A DNA stretch of 64,000 nucleotides, taken from Chryseobacterium foetidum. GTDB lineage: Bacteria; Bacteroidota; Bacteroidia; Flavobacteriales; Weeksellaceae. The DNA lies in the NCBI RefSeq assembly GCF_025457425.1, contig NZ_JAMXIA010000001.1, forward strand, positions 3,348,001-3,412,000. The letters run 5' to 3'. The notes under the pieces were generated by a model. The model searched no databases. It worked only from the letters and a program-made list of their open reading frames with translations, and had not been told where the DNA came from. Position 1 is the stretch's first letter. Every line of letters starts with the position of its first letter. Shown one piece after another: positions 55,137-62,737 of the stretch. The position numbers were made by a program, and so were the translations under genes.

Positions 55137-55547
55137 ATGGCAAATCCAAGAGCTTTTATAAGTTTCGATTTTGATAATAATGAAATGCAAAAGATGTATT
55201 TTATTGGACAATCAAAAAATTCCCGCACTCCATTTAATATTGAGGATTGGTCTTCAAAAACTGCATTGGCGCAATATAGTTGGCAGGACATAATAGAAGG
55301 TAAAATGAAAAAGTGTAATCTGATGATTGTTTTGGTAGGCAGAAGTATGAGTACTGCCACGGGAGTAAATAAGGAAATCCAGATGGCGCTTAAAAATAAT
55401 GTTCCTTTTTTTGGTGTCTATGTAGATGGCGCAAGCTCTTCATCAACTTTACCAATTGGATTACCTAGAAATAGAGTTATTCCATGGACTTGGGATGGAA
55501 TTGCTTCAGCAATTACACAAATGTTAGGTGAAGGAAAAAATCGCTAA
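55137..55547 (+). CDS. ThsB-like TIR protein (DUF1863 type)
   Basis: The 136-residue protein has the Thoeris ThsB-like TIR pattern: AFISFDFDNNEMQK at the N-terminus, FNIEDWSSK with the following SWQDII, NLMIVLVGRSMSTATGVNKE with a likely catalytic E80, and VPFFGVYVDGA. This family differs from the first TIR gene of the operon in both length and motif details. It would make an NAD-derived signal for the caspase gene that follows after two bases. Confidence 0.85.
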   Translation: MANPRAFISFDFDNNEMQKMYFIGQSKNSRTPFNIEDWSSKTALAQYSWQDIIEGKMKKCNLMIVLVGRSMSTATGVNKEIQMALKNNVPFFGVYVDGASSSSTLPIGLPRNRVIPWTWDGIASAITQMLGEGKNR

Positions 55548-55549
55548 AT

Positions 55550-56497
55550 ATGAGAGGAGCACTTATTGTAGGTGTTAACGAGTATAGTTTTGGAGAATTG
55601 CCTGGTTGTGTTAAAGACGCTCAAGACTTAGCTAAAGTTTTACATAGAGATGATTTCAATAAGAGAAATTTTGATATAGATTTGATGATATCTGATCAAG
55701 AACTAATAACTCAGAAGTCATTGAGAAAGCGAATTGAGACACTTTTTTCTACAAATAGTGAGGTTGCACTTTTTTACTTTTCAGGTCATGGAACTGAAAA
55801 TAATCTTGGGGGATATATTGTAACACAAGATGCAGAGAAGTACAATGAAGGAATTTCAGTTTACGAGATTTTACAAATTGCAAATGAATCAAATGCGAGA
55901 GATAAAATTATAATATTAGATTGTTGTAACAGTGGTCATATGGGAAATCTCCCACTTGTCAAAAATGACATGGCTTTGCTAAGTAAAGGTGTATCAATAA
56001 TTACAGCAACAAATGCTAAACAAAATTCTTATAATACCTCTTCTGGTAGTCTATTTACATCACTTCTTATACAATCATTACAAGGTGGTGCAGCAGATAT
56101 TTTAGGTAAAGTTTCGATTCCAGGAGTATTTTCTTATCTTGATCAAGCTCTAGGTTTTTTTCATATTCGTCCATTGTTCAAATCTCATGTAGAGTCATTA
56201 GTTTCTTTGAGAGATTGTAAGCCAGCTTTAGAGTTAGATATTCTTCAAAAAATAACTGAATATTTTCACACTGATGATTTTTTATTTCCCTTAGATCCTG
56301 AATTTGAGCCTACGTTTGATAATCATGTTATAGAGAAAGTTAAAGTATTAGAACACTTACAAAAATTTAGAGACGCCAGATTGTTGTTACCTATAGGAGA
56401 AAATCATATGTACGATGCCGTAATGCAATCAAAAAAATGTGGTTTAACAGCACACGGAAAATATTATTGGTTATTAGTTAAAAATGGATTAATATGA
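55550..56497 (+). CDS. Caspase-like protease with C-terminal sensor-like domain, copy 2
   Basis: The 315-residue protein is a clear paralogue of the first caspase. ALIVGVNEYS opens it, H80 lies in YFSGHG and C126 in ILDCCNSG, at exactly the same positions. The C-terminal domain is also shared (LDPEFEPTFDN, LQKFRDARLLLPI, LTAHGKYYWLLV). The pair TIR-caspase thus occurs twice in one operon, with different TIR types but the same protease design. It overlaps the next gene by four bases. Confidence 0.85.
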   Translation: MRGALIVGVNEYSFGELPGCVKDAQDLAKVLHRDDFNKRNFDIDLMISDQELITQKSLRKRIETLFSTNSEVALFYFSGHGTENNLGGYIVTQDAEKYNEGISVYEILQIANESNARDKIIILDCCNSGHMGNLPLVKNDMALLSKGVSIITATNAKQNSYNTSSGSLFTSLLIQSLQGGAADILGKVSIPGVFSYLDQALGFFHIRPLFKSHVESLVSLRDCKPALELDILQKITEYFHTDDFLFPLDPEFEPTFDNHVIEKVKVLEHLQKFRDARLLLPIGENHMYDAVMQSKKCGLTAHGKYYWLLVKNGLI

Positions 56498-56985
56498 TAC
56501 TAGGAATTACAGGTCATCAAAAACTGGAAAATTTTGATGAAAATTGGATTATTAAAGAAATTAGAAACTTTGTATTAAAAAATTCTGTAGATAAAGGAAT
56601 TTCTTGTTTAGCAATAGGAGCAGATCAGTTATTTTGTGAAGAGTTAGTTAATAATAAAATTGATTATGATGTAATCATTCCCTGTGAAAATTATTTATCT
56701 ACATTTAAAAAAAAAGAAGATATTTTAAAGTTTACCTCATTATTAGGCTTATCAAAAAATGTTTTAACTCTTAATTTTGAGAAGCCTAGTGAAGAGGCAT
56801 TTTATGCTGCAGGTCAAAAAATATTGGAATATTCTACGACAATTATTGCGGTATGGGATGGGAAACCAGCAAAAGGTTTAGGAGGTACTGGTGATATTGT
56901 CAAAGCTGCATTATCATTTGACAAGAAGGTTTACCATATTAATCCAGTAGAAAAAAACTCTAAATATTTAAACTGTAATGATTAA
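56494..56985 (+). CDS. SLOG-like nucleotide-binding protein
   Basis: The 163-residue protein looks like a stand-alone SLOG-superfamily (DprA/YpsA-like Rossmann) domain: MILGITGHQ at the start, LAIGADQLFCEEL near residue 40, DVIIPCENYLSTF near 60, and TIIAVWDGKPAKGLGGTGDI near 125. SLOG domains bind or process NAD-derived nucleotides and sit next to TIR enzymes in several conflict systems. It overlaps the caspase gene before it by four bases and the next gene by eight. A role in making, binding or removing the signal is inference. Confidence 0.7.
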   Translation: MILGITGHQKLENFDENWIIKEIRNFVLKNSVDKGISCLAIGADQLFCEELVNNKIDYDVIIPCENYLSTFKKKEDILKFTSLLGLSKNVLTLNFEKPSEEAFYAAGQKILEYSTTIIAVWDGKPAKGLGGTGDIVKAALSFDKKVYHINPVEKNSKYLNCND

Positions 56986-57496
56986 TGTATTTATATCTCA
57001 TCCAACTCCTTCCAATGATCAGCAGGATAGTTTCCTTATTCTACTTAAAGAACTTTTAGCCGCGGAAGGATTAAAGCCGGTTAACTTAGGTACGAGTAAC
57101 TATGATTTTAGAAAACCCTTAAAACCTATTAAAGAATTAATTGAAAGCTGTCATGGTGCTATAATTATTGGATTAGAACGTCATCATAGTTACATTGGTT
57201 ACGATAATGAACAGTCGGTTAGCAAAAAGGAAACTCTACATAAATTTACAACAAGCCCTTGGATTCATATTGAAGGAGGAATGGCTTATCAGGCTGGGCT
57301 ACCTTTAATTATATTGAAAGAAGAAAAGGTTTTTTCTGAGGGAATACTTGATCCTAACAATAGTGATTCATATATTTTTGATTTTATATTAGATAATAAT
57401 ATTGAAAAACTCTCAGAAAATATTAAAAAAATTATTGAAAGTTGGATCAAAGAATTAAATAAGACCGACCCTTATAATACAAATAAAAATTCTTAA
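56978..57496 (+). CDS. TIR/deoxyribosyltransferase-like protein, last gene of the operon
   Basis: The 172-residue protein starts MINVFISHPTPSNDQQD and has a TIR- or deoxyribosyltransferase-like fold. It has the helix KPIKELIESCHGAIIIGLER near 49-68, the segment WIHIEGGMAYQAGLPLIIL with a likely functional E99, and a helical tail. It may be a third NAD-processing enzyme of the operon or a partner of the SLOG-like protein, whose gene it overlaps by eight bases. Family assignment is tentative. Confidence 0.6.
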   Translation: MINVFISHPTPSNDQQDSFLILLKELLAAEGLKPVNLGTSNYDFRKPLKPIKELIESCHGAIIIGLERHHSYIGYDNEQSVSKKETLHKFTTSPWIHIEGGMAYQAGLPLIILKEEKVFSEGILDPNNSDSYIFDFILDNNIEKLSENIKKIIESWIKELNKTDPYNTNKNS

Positions 57497-57798
57497 ATAA
57501 AGATAAGGATCGATGAATAAACAAAATAAAGAAACAGTAAATATTACATTATACAATGTGATTTCTCTTTGGCAGAAAAATTATCGGTCTAAATTTAGAA
57601 TTGAAAACTGAATTATAAAATTTAGGTGAGCTAACTACATTTCTGAGACTGTTTATCAATGTTTTAAATAGAAATATGTAGGATAATAAATGATAGAAAG
57701 GTCAATGTTCAATATATATCCACAAATTACACTAGTAATCAGTACCTTATTTGTACCTTTAAATTATAACTAATTGGTTTTCAATAATGGTTATTTTC
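57497..57798. other. Right end of the element, mostly non-coding
   Basis: A 32-codon frame at 57513-57611 (MNKQNKETVNITLYN) follows the defence operon behind an AAGGA-type ribosome site and could be a tiny gene or remnant. Nearer the end, AGTACC and TTGTACC (57741-57757) may be integrase arm-binding sites. Nothing else was recognised. Confidence 0.45.
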
Positions 57799-57813
57799 GA
57801 AGAAGTCAAATAA
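57799..57813 (+). other. Right attachment site (attR), displaced dnaK end
   Basis: GAAGAAGTCAAATAA matches the dnaK stop region at 25916-25930 in 14 of 15 bases. It is followed within 50 bases by a strong terminator but by no gene of its own, as expected for the original dnaK 3' end pushed aside by the insertion. Confidence 0.8.
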
Positions 57814-57847
57814 TTATTGATTAATAATAATCAATAAAACATATTTA

Positions 57848-57880
57848 ACCGCTGTGGACGAAAGTCTGTAGCGGTTTTTC
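57848..57880 (+). terminator. Displaced original dnaK terminator
   Basis: A 12-bp stem (ACCGCTGTGGAC / GTCTGTAGCGGT, with three G-T pairs) closes a GAAA tetraloop and is followed by five T. It lies just past attR, at about the same distance from the repeat as the present dnaK terminator, and serves no other visible gene. Confidence 0.85.
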
Positions 57881-58120
57881 TTTTGTAGTTTGATTAGTGA
57901 CATTAAAATATTTATCCGTGAAATCTGGAGAAAAAATTTGAGAAACTAAACCATCTTCAGTGTGAAATATATATATATATGGATAAATATGTCTGTAATC
58001 TTAAATTTTTATCATTTTAGTAAAATTTACAGTTTTTTAACAGGTTTTTTTAACGATTCCGAAAAATAACCTTTTATATTTGTAAGCATATGTTTTTGTA
58101 AACATAATTTTTTTGAATCT

Positions 58121-58453
58121 ATGCTGACATTCAGAGTATTTATTATCATTTATCTCACGATTCTTTCTGCGCTCTTCAATTCCAGATGGGCAGATGAATC
58201 GTTGGATAATATTCCGCGCGTTCACCAGAATACAGAGGAGAATGGTATTAATTTTCTTGATCATTCGTACATGAATGTCAAAGCTGTACAGGTTGGTTCA
58301 GGCAGCATTAAAGTTTTTGCAGTTTGTAATGAACCTTTTGAAGCTTTTGCAGCATTTGATTTCAAAAACACTCTCACAAAATACTTTTCAGTAAACGCAG
58401 AACCCAAATTCTGTGCGGTCAAAGCCTATCTGCATCTTCTTCAAAAATTCTGA
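58121..58453 (+). CDS. Small hypothetical protein before the efflux operon
   Basis: The 110-residue protein starts with a hydrophobic segment (LTFRVFIIIYLTILSALF) that could be a signal anchor, followed by a soluble part with IKVFAVCNEPFEAFAAF. The family is not recognised. It lies 54 bases before the efflux genes in the same direction and could be read through with them. Confidence 0.5.
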   Translation: MLTFRVFIIIYLTILSALFNSRWADESLDNIPRVHQNTEENGINFLDHSYMNVKAVQVGSGSIKVFAVCNEPFEAFAAFDFKNTLTKYFSVNAEPKFCAVKAYLHLLQKF

Positions 58454-58507
58454 TTTACCGGTCAACTTAGATTTCAATTCGGTTTTTTAGTAATTAAATA
58501 TTCAATA

Positions 58508-59596
58508 ATGAATACAAAGAATGTCATATGGTGCAGTATTGCACTGCTATGCGCACTGTCATGCGGTGAAGGCAAACAAAATAAAACAGCAAAAAATAAA
58601 GAAGTTCCTGTACTTCAAATCTCAGAGAAAGATACACTGATCAGTAATGAATTTGTAACTGATATACAGGCCAAGCGAAATGTAGAAATGCGGGCGAGAA
58701 TTGGTGGCATTATACAGAAAATTTATGTGAATGAAGGTCAGTTTGTAAAGCGTGGTCAGCCTTTATTTAAAATTAATGATGCAGAGCTGCAGATGGATTT
58801 GCTGAAAGCCAATGCCACACTGAAGCAGGTTCGGGCTGATGTGAAAATCGCTGAAGTAGAATTAAGCCAGATCAAAAGTCTTCACAGTAAAAAGTTTGTA
58901 GCCTCCAACGAACTGGAACTCGTAAAGGCGAAATTATCATCTGCCAAAGCACGGAATGCCTTCGCAGAAGCGGAGAGAAAAACCGTTTTGCAGAAAATTG
59001 GTTTTTCTACCGTTGTCGCTCCTTTTGACGGCGTCATAGATGTTATCCCTCACAAAGACGGAAGTTTGGTTGAGAAAGGTACTCTGCTTACCACGCTATC
59101 TCAACTTGGAGAGGTGTATGCCTATTTTTCAATTCCTGAAAATAAGTATTTTGAACTTTTGAAGAACAATAAGTTAAAGAACCATCAGAAGATCGAACTG
59201 ACGCTTCCAAATGGTATGGTATACCAATTTAAGGGCTCTCTGCAACCTGCCGAAAGCGAGATAGACCGTGCAACTGGTTCTATACAGTATAAGGTATTAT
59301 TCCCTAATCCAGACAGATTTATAAAACACGGTACATCCGGAAAACTGAGCATTTCAGACACAATGGAAGATGCTGTAATCATCCCTCAGAAATCTACTTT
59401 CTCAATACAGGACAAAACCTATGTTTATCTGGTGGATCAGGAAAATAAAGTGAAAATGACCAACATCAAAGTCGGAGCAACGCTCTCTGATTCCTATATC
59501 GTTGACAGCGGACTTAAAAAAGGAGATGTACTGATTGCTGAAGGATCACAGTCTCTTAAGAACGGTGATGTAGTTAAAGTTAAAAATCAATTATAA
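58508..59596 (+). CDS. RND efflux periplasmic adaptor (membrane fusion) lipoprotein
   Basis: The 362-residue protein has a lipoprotein signal ending in LSCGEG. The mature part has the HlyD/AcrA order: a half-lipoyl domain (MRARIGGIIQKIYVNEGQFV), a coiled-coil hairpin of about 60 residues, the second half-lipoyl domain (VVAPFDGVIDVIP) and the beta-barrel and membrane-proximal domains (TGSIQYKVLFPNPDR, VIIPQKSTFSIQ). It bridges the inner-membrane pump and the outer-membrane channel. The pump gene follows after 18 bases. Confidence 0.93.
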   Translation: MNTKNVIWCSIALLCALSCGEGKQNKTAKNKEVPVLQISEKDTLISNEFVTDIQAKRNVEMRARIGGIIQKIYVNEGQFVKRGQPLFKINDAELQMDLLKANATLKQVRADVKIAEVELSQIKSLHSKKFVASNELELVKAKLSSAKARNAFAEAERKTVLQKIGFSTVVAPFDGVIDVIPHKDGSLVEKGTLLTTLSQLGEVYAYFSIPENKYFELLKNNKLKNHQKIELTLPNGMVYQFKGSLQPAESEIDRATGSIQYKVLFPNPDRFIKHGTSGKLSISDTMEDAVIIPQKSTFSIQDKTYVYLVDQENKVKMTNIKVGATLSDSYIVDSGLKKGDVLIAEGSQSLKNGDVVKVKNQL

Positions 59597-59614
59597 CCTC
59601 TAAATAATTTGATC

Positions 59615-62600
59615 ATGGTAGAAATGTTTATAAAGCGAAAGGTTCTTTCGCTGGTTATTTCCATTGTCTTTGTTTTAGTGGGAATATTGGCTTTAACGGG
59701 TATGCCTGTAACTCAGTTTCCAGATATTGTGCCACCATCTGTAACGGTCACGGCAAAATATACCGGTGCCAATGCAGAAGTGTCAGCAGATGCCGTTGCA
59801 CTGCCTCTTGAACGTGCAATAAACGGAGTTCCCGGCATGACTTATATGTCGACAGTCACTTCAAATGATGGGTTGACTTTGATTCAGGTATTTTTTGAAG
59901 TGGGAACAGATCCTGATCTGGCAGCTGTAAATGTACAGAACAGGGTAACGACTATTCTTGACGAACTGCCGGAGGAAGTCATCAGAGCGGGAGTTACAAC
60001 GGAGAAAGAAGTCAATAGTATGCTGATGTATCTGAATATTACAAGCAGTGATCCCAGTCAGGACGAACAGTTTATCTATAATTTTACAGATATCAATATA
60101 CTTCAGGAGTTAAAACGTCTTGACGGTGTCGGGCGTGCTGAAATCATGGGTCAGAAAGAGTATTCTATGCGGGTGTGGCTTGATCCTCAGAAGATGGCAG
60201 CTTACAGTATTTCTGCTGATGAGGTCACTTCAGCACTGCAGAAACAAAATATATCTGCTGCTCCGGGAAAGGTGGGAGAAACCTCAGGAAAAACATCCAG
60301 CCAGCGTCAGTATGTAATGAAGTACAGAGGTAAATTTAATGAGCCTGCTCAGTACGAAGAGATTCCCATAAAAGCAGAGGAAGACGGTACAATTTTGAAG
60401 CTGAAAGATATCGCTAGGGTAGAATTTGGTGCACTGACTTATGGAATGGTCTCAAAAACAGACGGTAGGCCTTCAGCATCAATAATGATGAAGCAGAGAC
60501 CAGGTTCCAATGCTTCGGAAGTGATAGAGAATGTAAAAAACAAAATGGCCGAACTGAAAGGAACTTCCTTTCCGCCGGGTATGGAATACAATATGGCGTA
60601 TGATGTCTCGCGGTTTCTGGATGCTTCGATCAGTTCGGTACTTCACACGTTGGTGGAAGCTTTTATTCTCGTGGCAATAGTCGTCTACCTGTTCCTGCAG
60701 GATTGGCGTTCAACACTGATTCCGGTAATGGCAGTGCCGGTTGCTTTAGTCGGAACATTTGCATTTATGGATATGATGGATTTTTCGGTCAATCTCCTTA
60801 CCCTTTTTGCCCTGGTTCTCGCTATCGGTATCGTGGTAGATAATGCCATCGTTGTGGTAGAGGCGGTGCATGTTAAAATGCATGAAGGCCATCAGCCAAT
60901 GGAGGCAACTGTTCTGGCAACCAAAGAAATAGCAGGAGCCATTATCGCCATTACGCTTGTGATGTCTGCTGTTTTTATACCGGTCGCCTTTTTAGATGGT
61001 CCTGTAGGAGTGTTTTACAGACAGTTTTCATTAACACTTGCCATAAGCATTGTTATTTCAGGAGTTAATGCGCTGACCCTCACGCCGGCCTTATGTGCCA
61101 TTATGTTAAAGCCACATGTTCATCATGCAAAAAAGGGTTTAACGGATCGTTTTTTTAATTCTTTTAATAATCTTTTAAGCAGGATTACGAATGGTTATGT
61201 GACGGTTCTTTCAAAATTTGCGCGCAGAACATATTTTACTTTCGGATTATTATTTCTATTCATAGTATTCACATGGGGAAGTTCCAGAATTCTTCCGGGA
61301 GGTTTTATTCCTATGGAAGATCAGGGAATGGCGTACGTAAGTGTTACAACTCCACAGGGAGCGACTGTTGAAAGAACAGAAAAGGTTCTGGACGAAATTA
61401 CCGTAATGGCTAAAGACATGGACGGCGTGGAAAATGTGACAACTCTGGCCGGTTACAATGTGATTACAGAAATTGCAGGTGCTTCCTACGGTATGGCGAT
61501 GATTAATCTCGCCGACTGGAAGGAGAGGGATATTTCTGTGCAGGATTTTATCGCAGATTTATCTGAAAAAACACAAACTATTTCTGATGCGGAAGTTGAG
61601 GTTTTTGCTCCTCCCACCGTTCCGGGTTTTGGTAATGCCAGTGGATATGAACTGCGACTTCTCGACAGAAGCGGAGGTGGAATAGAAAATATGGATCAGA
61701 TCACCAAAAACTTTGTTAAAAAATTAAATGATGCACCTGAGCTCAAAAACAGCTTTACAGGTTTTGATGCTACTTTTCCGCAGTATATGGTCAATATTGA
61801 TTACGATATGGCGGCAAAAAAAGGAGTTTCGGTTGATAATGCGATGTCTACATTACAGACAATGTTGGGATCATACTACGCTACAAACTTTATCCGTTTT
61901 CGTCAGATGTATAAGGTGATGGTGCAGGCCGGTCCGGAACACAGAAGCCATCCCGAAAGTATCCTGAATTTATACTTAAAAAATGACAAAGGTGAAATGG
62001 TTCCATTTTCAACCTTTATCACAATCGAAAAAGTGTACGGACCCGAAGTTCTCACAAGATACAACATGTATCTTTCTGCAATGATCAACGGGGAGCCTGC
62101 AGATGGCTACAGTTCCGGAGATGCCATCGCTGCGGTGGAAAGAATTGCAGGAGAAACCCTTCCCAAAGGCTTTGATATCGAATGGTCCGGTATGACAAGA
62201 GAAGAAATTCTGTCTGGGAATCAAACAGTTTATATCTTTTTGGTATGTCTTGTTTTTGTGTATCTCCTTCTCGCAGCCCAGTATGAAAGTTTCCTGCTTC
62301 CGCTGCCGGTTCTTCTCAGTTTGCCTACGGGAATATTTGGTTCTTATATCACCCTTTACATCTGTGGTCTCAATAATAATATCTATGCACAGGTTGCTTT
62401 GGTAATGCTCATAGGTCTTTTGGCTAAAAATGCCATTTTAATTGTTGAATTTGCGCTGAGCGCCAGTAAAGAAGGACAGGATGTTATTCCTGCTGCAATT
62501 GAAGGAGCCAAACAACGTCTGAGACCAATTTTAATGACGTCTTTTGCATTTATTGCAGGACTTATTCCGTTGTGTATTGCTTCTGGAGCTGGAGCGGTCG

Positions 62601-62737
62601 GCAACCGGTCGATAGGGACAGCTGCTGCCGGAGGAATGTTGATCGGAACTGTTTTCGGATTGATCATTATTCCAGGACTGTACATTTTTTTTGCAACCCT
62701 TGATAAAAAAAAGAAGAATGAAAAAACCAAAATTTAA
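59615..62737 (+). CDS. RND multidrug efflux pump, AcrB/HAE1 family
   Basis: The 1040-residue pump exports hydrophobic or amphiphilic compounds with proton flow. It has twelve predicted transmembrane helices and two periplasmic loops. The N-terminus is MVEMFIKRKVLSLVISI, and transmembrane helix 4 has the proton-relay acids in LAIGIVVDNAIVVVEAV. The C-terminal half has LIGLLAKNAILIVEF. A TTG six bases upstream is the alternative start, but the ATG at 59615 fits the family. The outer-membrane gene overlaps its end by 20 bases, so the three genes form an operon. Confidence 0.95.
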   Translation: MVEMFIKRKVLSLVISIVFVLVGILALTGMPVTQFPDIVPPSVTVTAKYTGANAEVSADAVALPLERAINGVPGMTYMSTVTSNDGLTLIQVFFEVGTDPDLAAVNVQNRVTTILDELPEEVIRAGVTTEKEVNSMLMYLNITSSDPSQDEQFIYNFTDINILQELKRLDGVGRAEIMGQKEYSMRVWLDPQKMAAYSISADEVTSALQKQNISAAPGKVGETSGKTSSQRQYVMKYRGKFNEPAQYEEIPIKAEEDGTILKLKDIARVEFGALTYGMVSKTDGRPSASIMMKQRPGSNASEVIENVKNKMAELKGTSFPPGMEYNMAYDVSRFLDASISSVLHTLVEAFILVAIVVYLFLQDWRSTLIPVMAVPVALVGTFAFMDMMDFSVNLLTLFALVLAIGIVVDNAIVVVEAVHVKMHEGHQPMEATVLATKEIAGAIIAITLVMSAVFIPVAFLDGPVGVFYRQFSLTLAISIVISGVNALTLTPALCAIMLKPHVHHAKKGLTDRFFNSFNNLLSRITNGYVTVLSKFARRTYFTFGLLFLFIVFTWGSSRILPGGFIPMEDQGMAYVSVTTPQGATVERTEKVLDEITVMAKDMDGVENVTTLAGYNVITEIAGASYGMAMINLADWKERDISVQDFIADLSEKTQTISDAEVEVFAPPTVPGFGNASGYELRLLDRSGGGIENMDQITKNFVKKLNDAPELKNSFTGFDATFPQYMVNIDYDMAAKKGVSVDNAMSTLQTMLGSYYATNFIRFRQMYKVMVQAGPEHRSHPESILNLYLKNDKGEMVPFSTFITIEKVYGPEVLTRYNMYLSAMINGEPADGYSSGDAIAAVERIAGETLPKGFDIEWSGMTREEILSGNQTVYIFLVCLVFVYLLLAAQYESFLLPLPVLLSLPTGIFGSYITLYICGLNNNIYAQVALVMLIGLLAKNAILIVEFALSASKEGQDVIPAAIEGAKQRLRPILMTSFAFIAGLIPLCIASGAGAVGNRSIGTAAAGGMLIGTVFGLIIIPGLYIFFATLDKKKKNEKTKI

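Larger units (their letters stand above)
25916..57813. mobile_element. 31.9-kb integrative mobilizable element at the 3' end of dnaK
   Basis: The limits are set by the dnaK-derived direct repeats at 25916-25930 and 57799-57813. Inside are an integrase next to the left end, helix-turn-helix genes, a helicase/primase pair and a MobV relaxase, but no conjugation (tra/T4SS) genes, so it would need a helper to transfer. The right three quarters is cargo: the sigma/Cas12f-like operon, SIR2 protein, type I restriction-modification, GmrSD-like genes and a TIR-caspase operon. TTGTACC motifs near both ends (26073-26079, 57751-57757) may be integrase arm sites (inference). The region is more AT-rich than the flanking chromosome. 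Confidence 0.85.
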
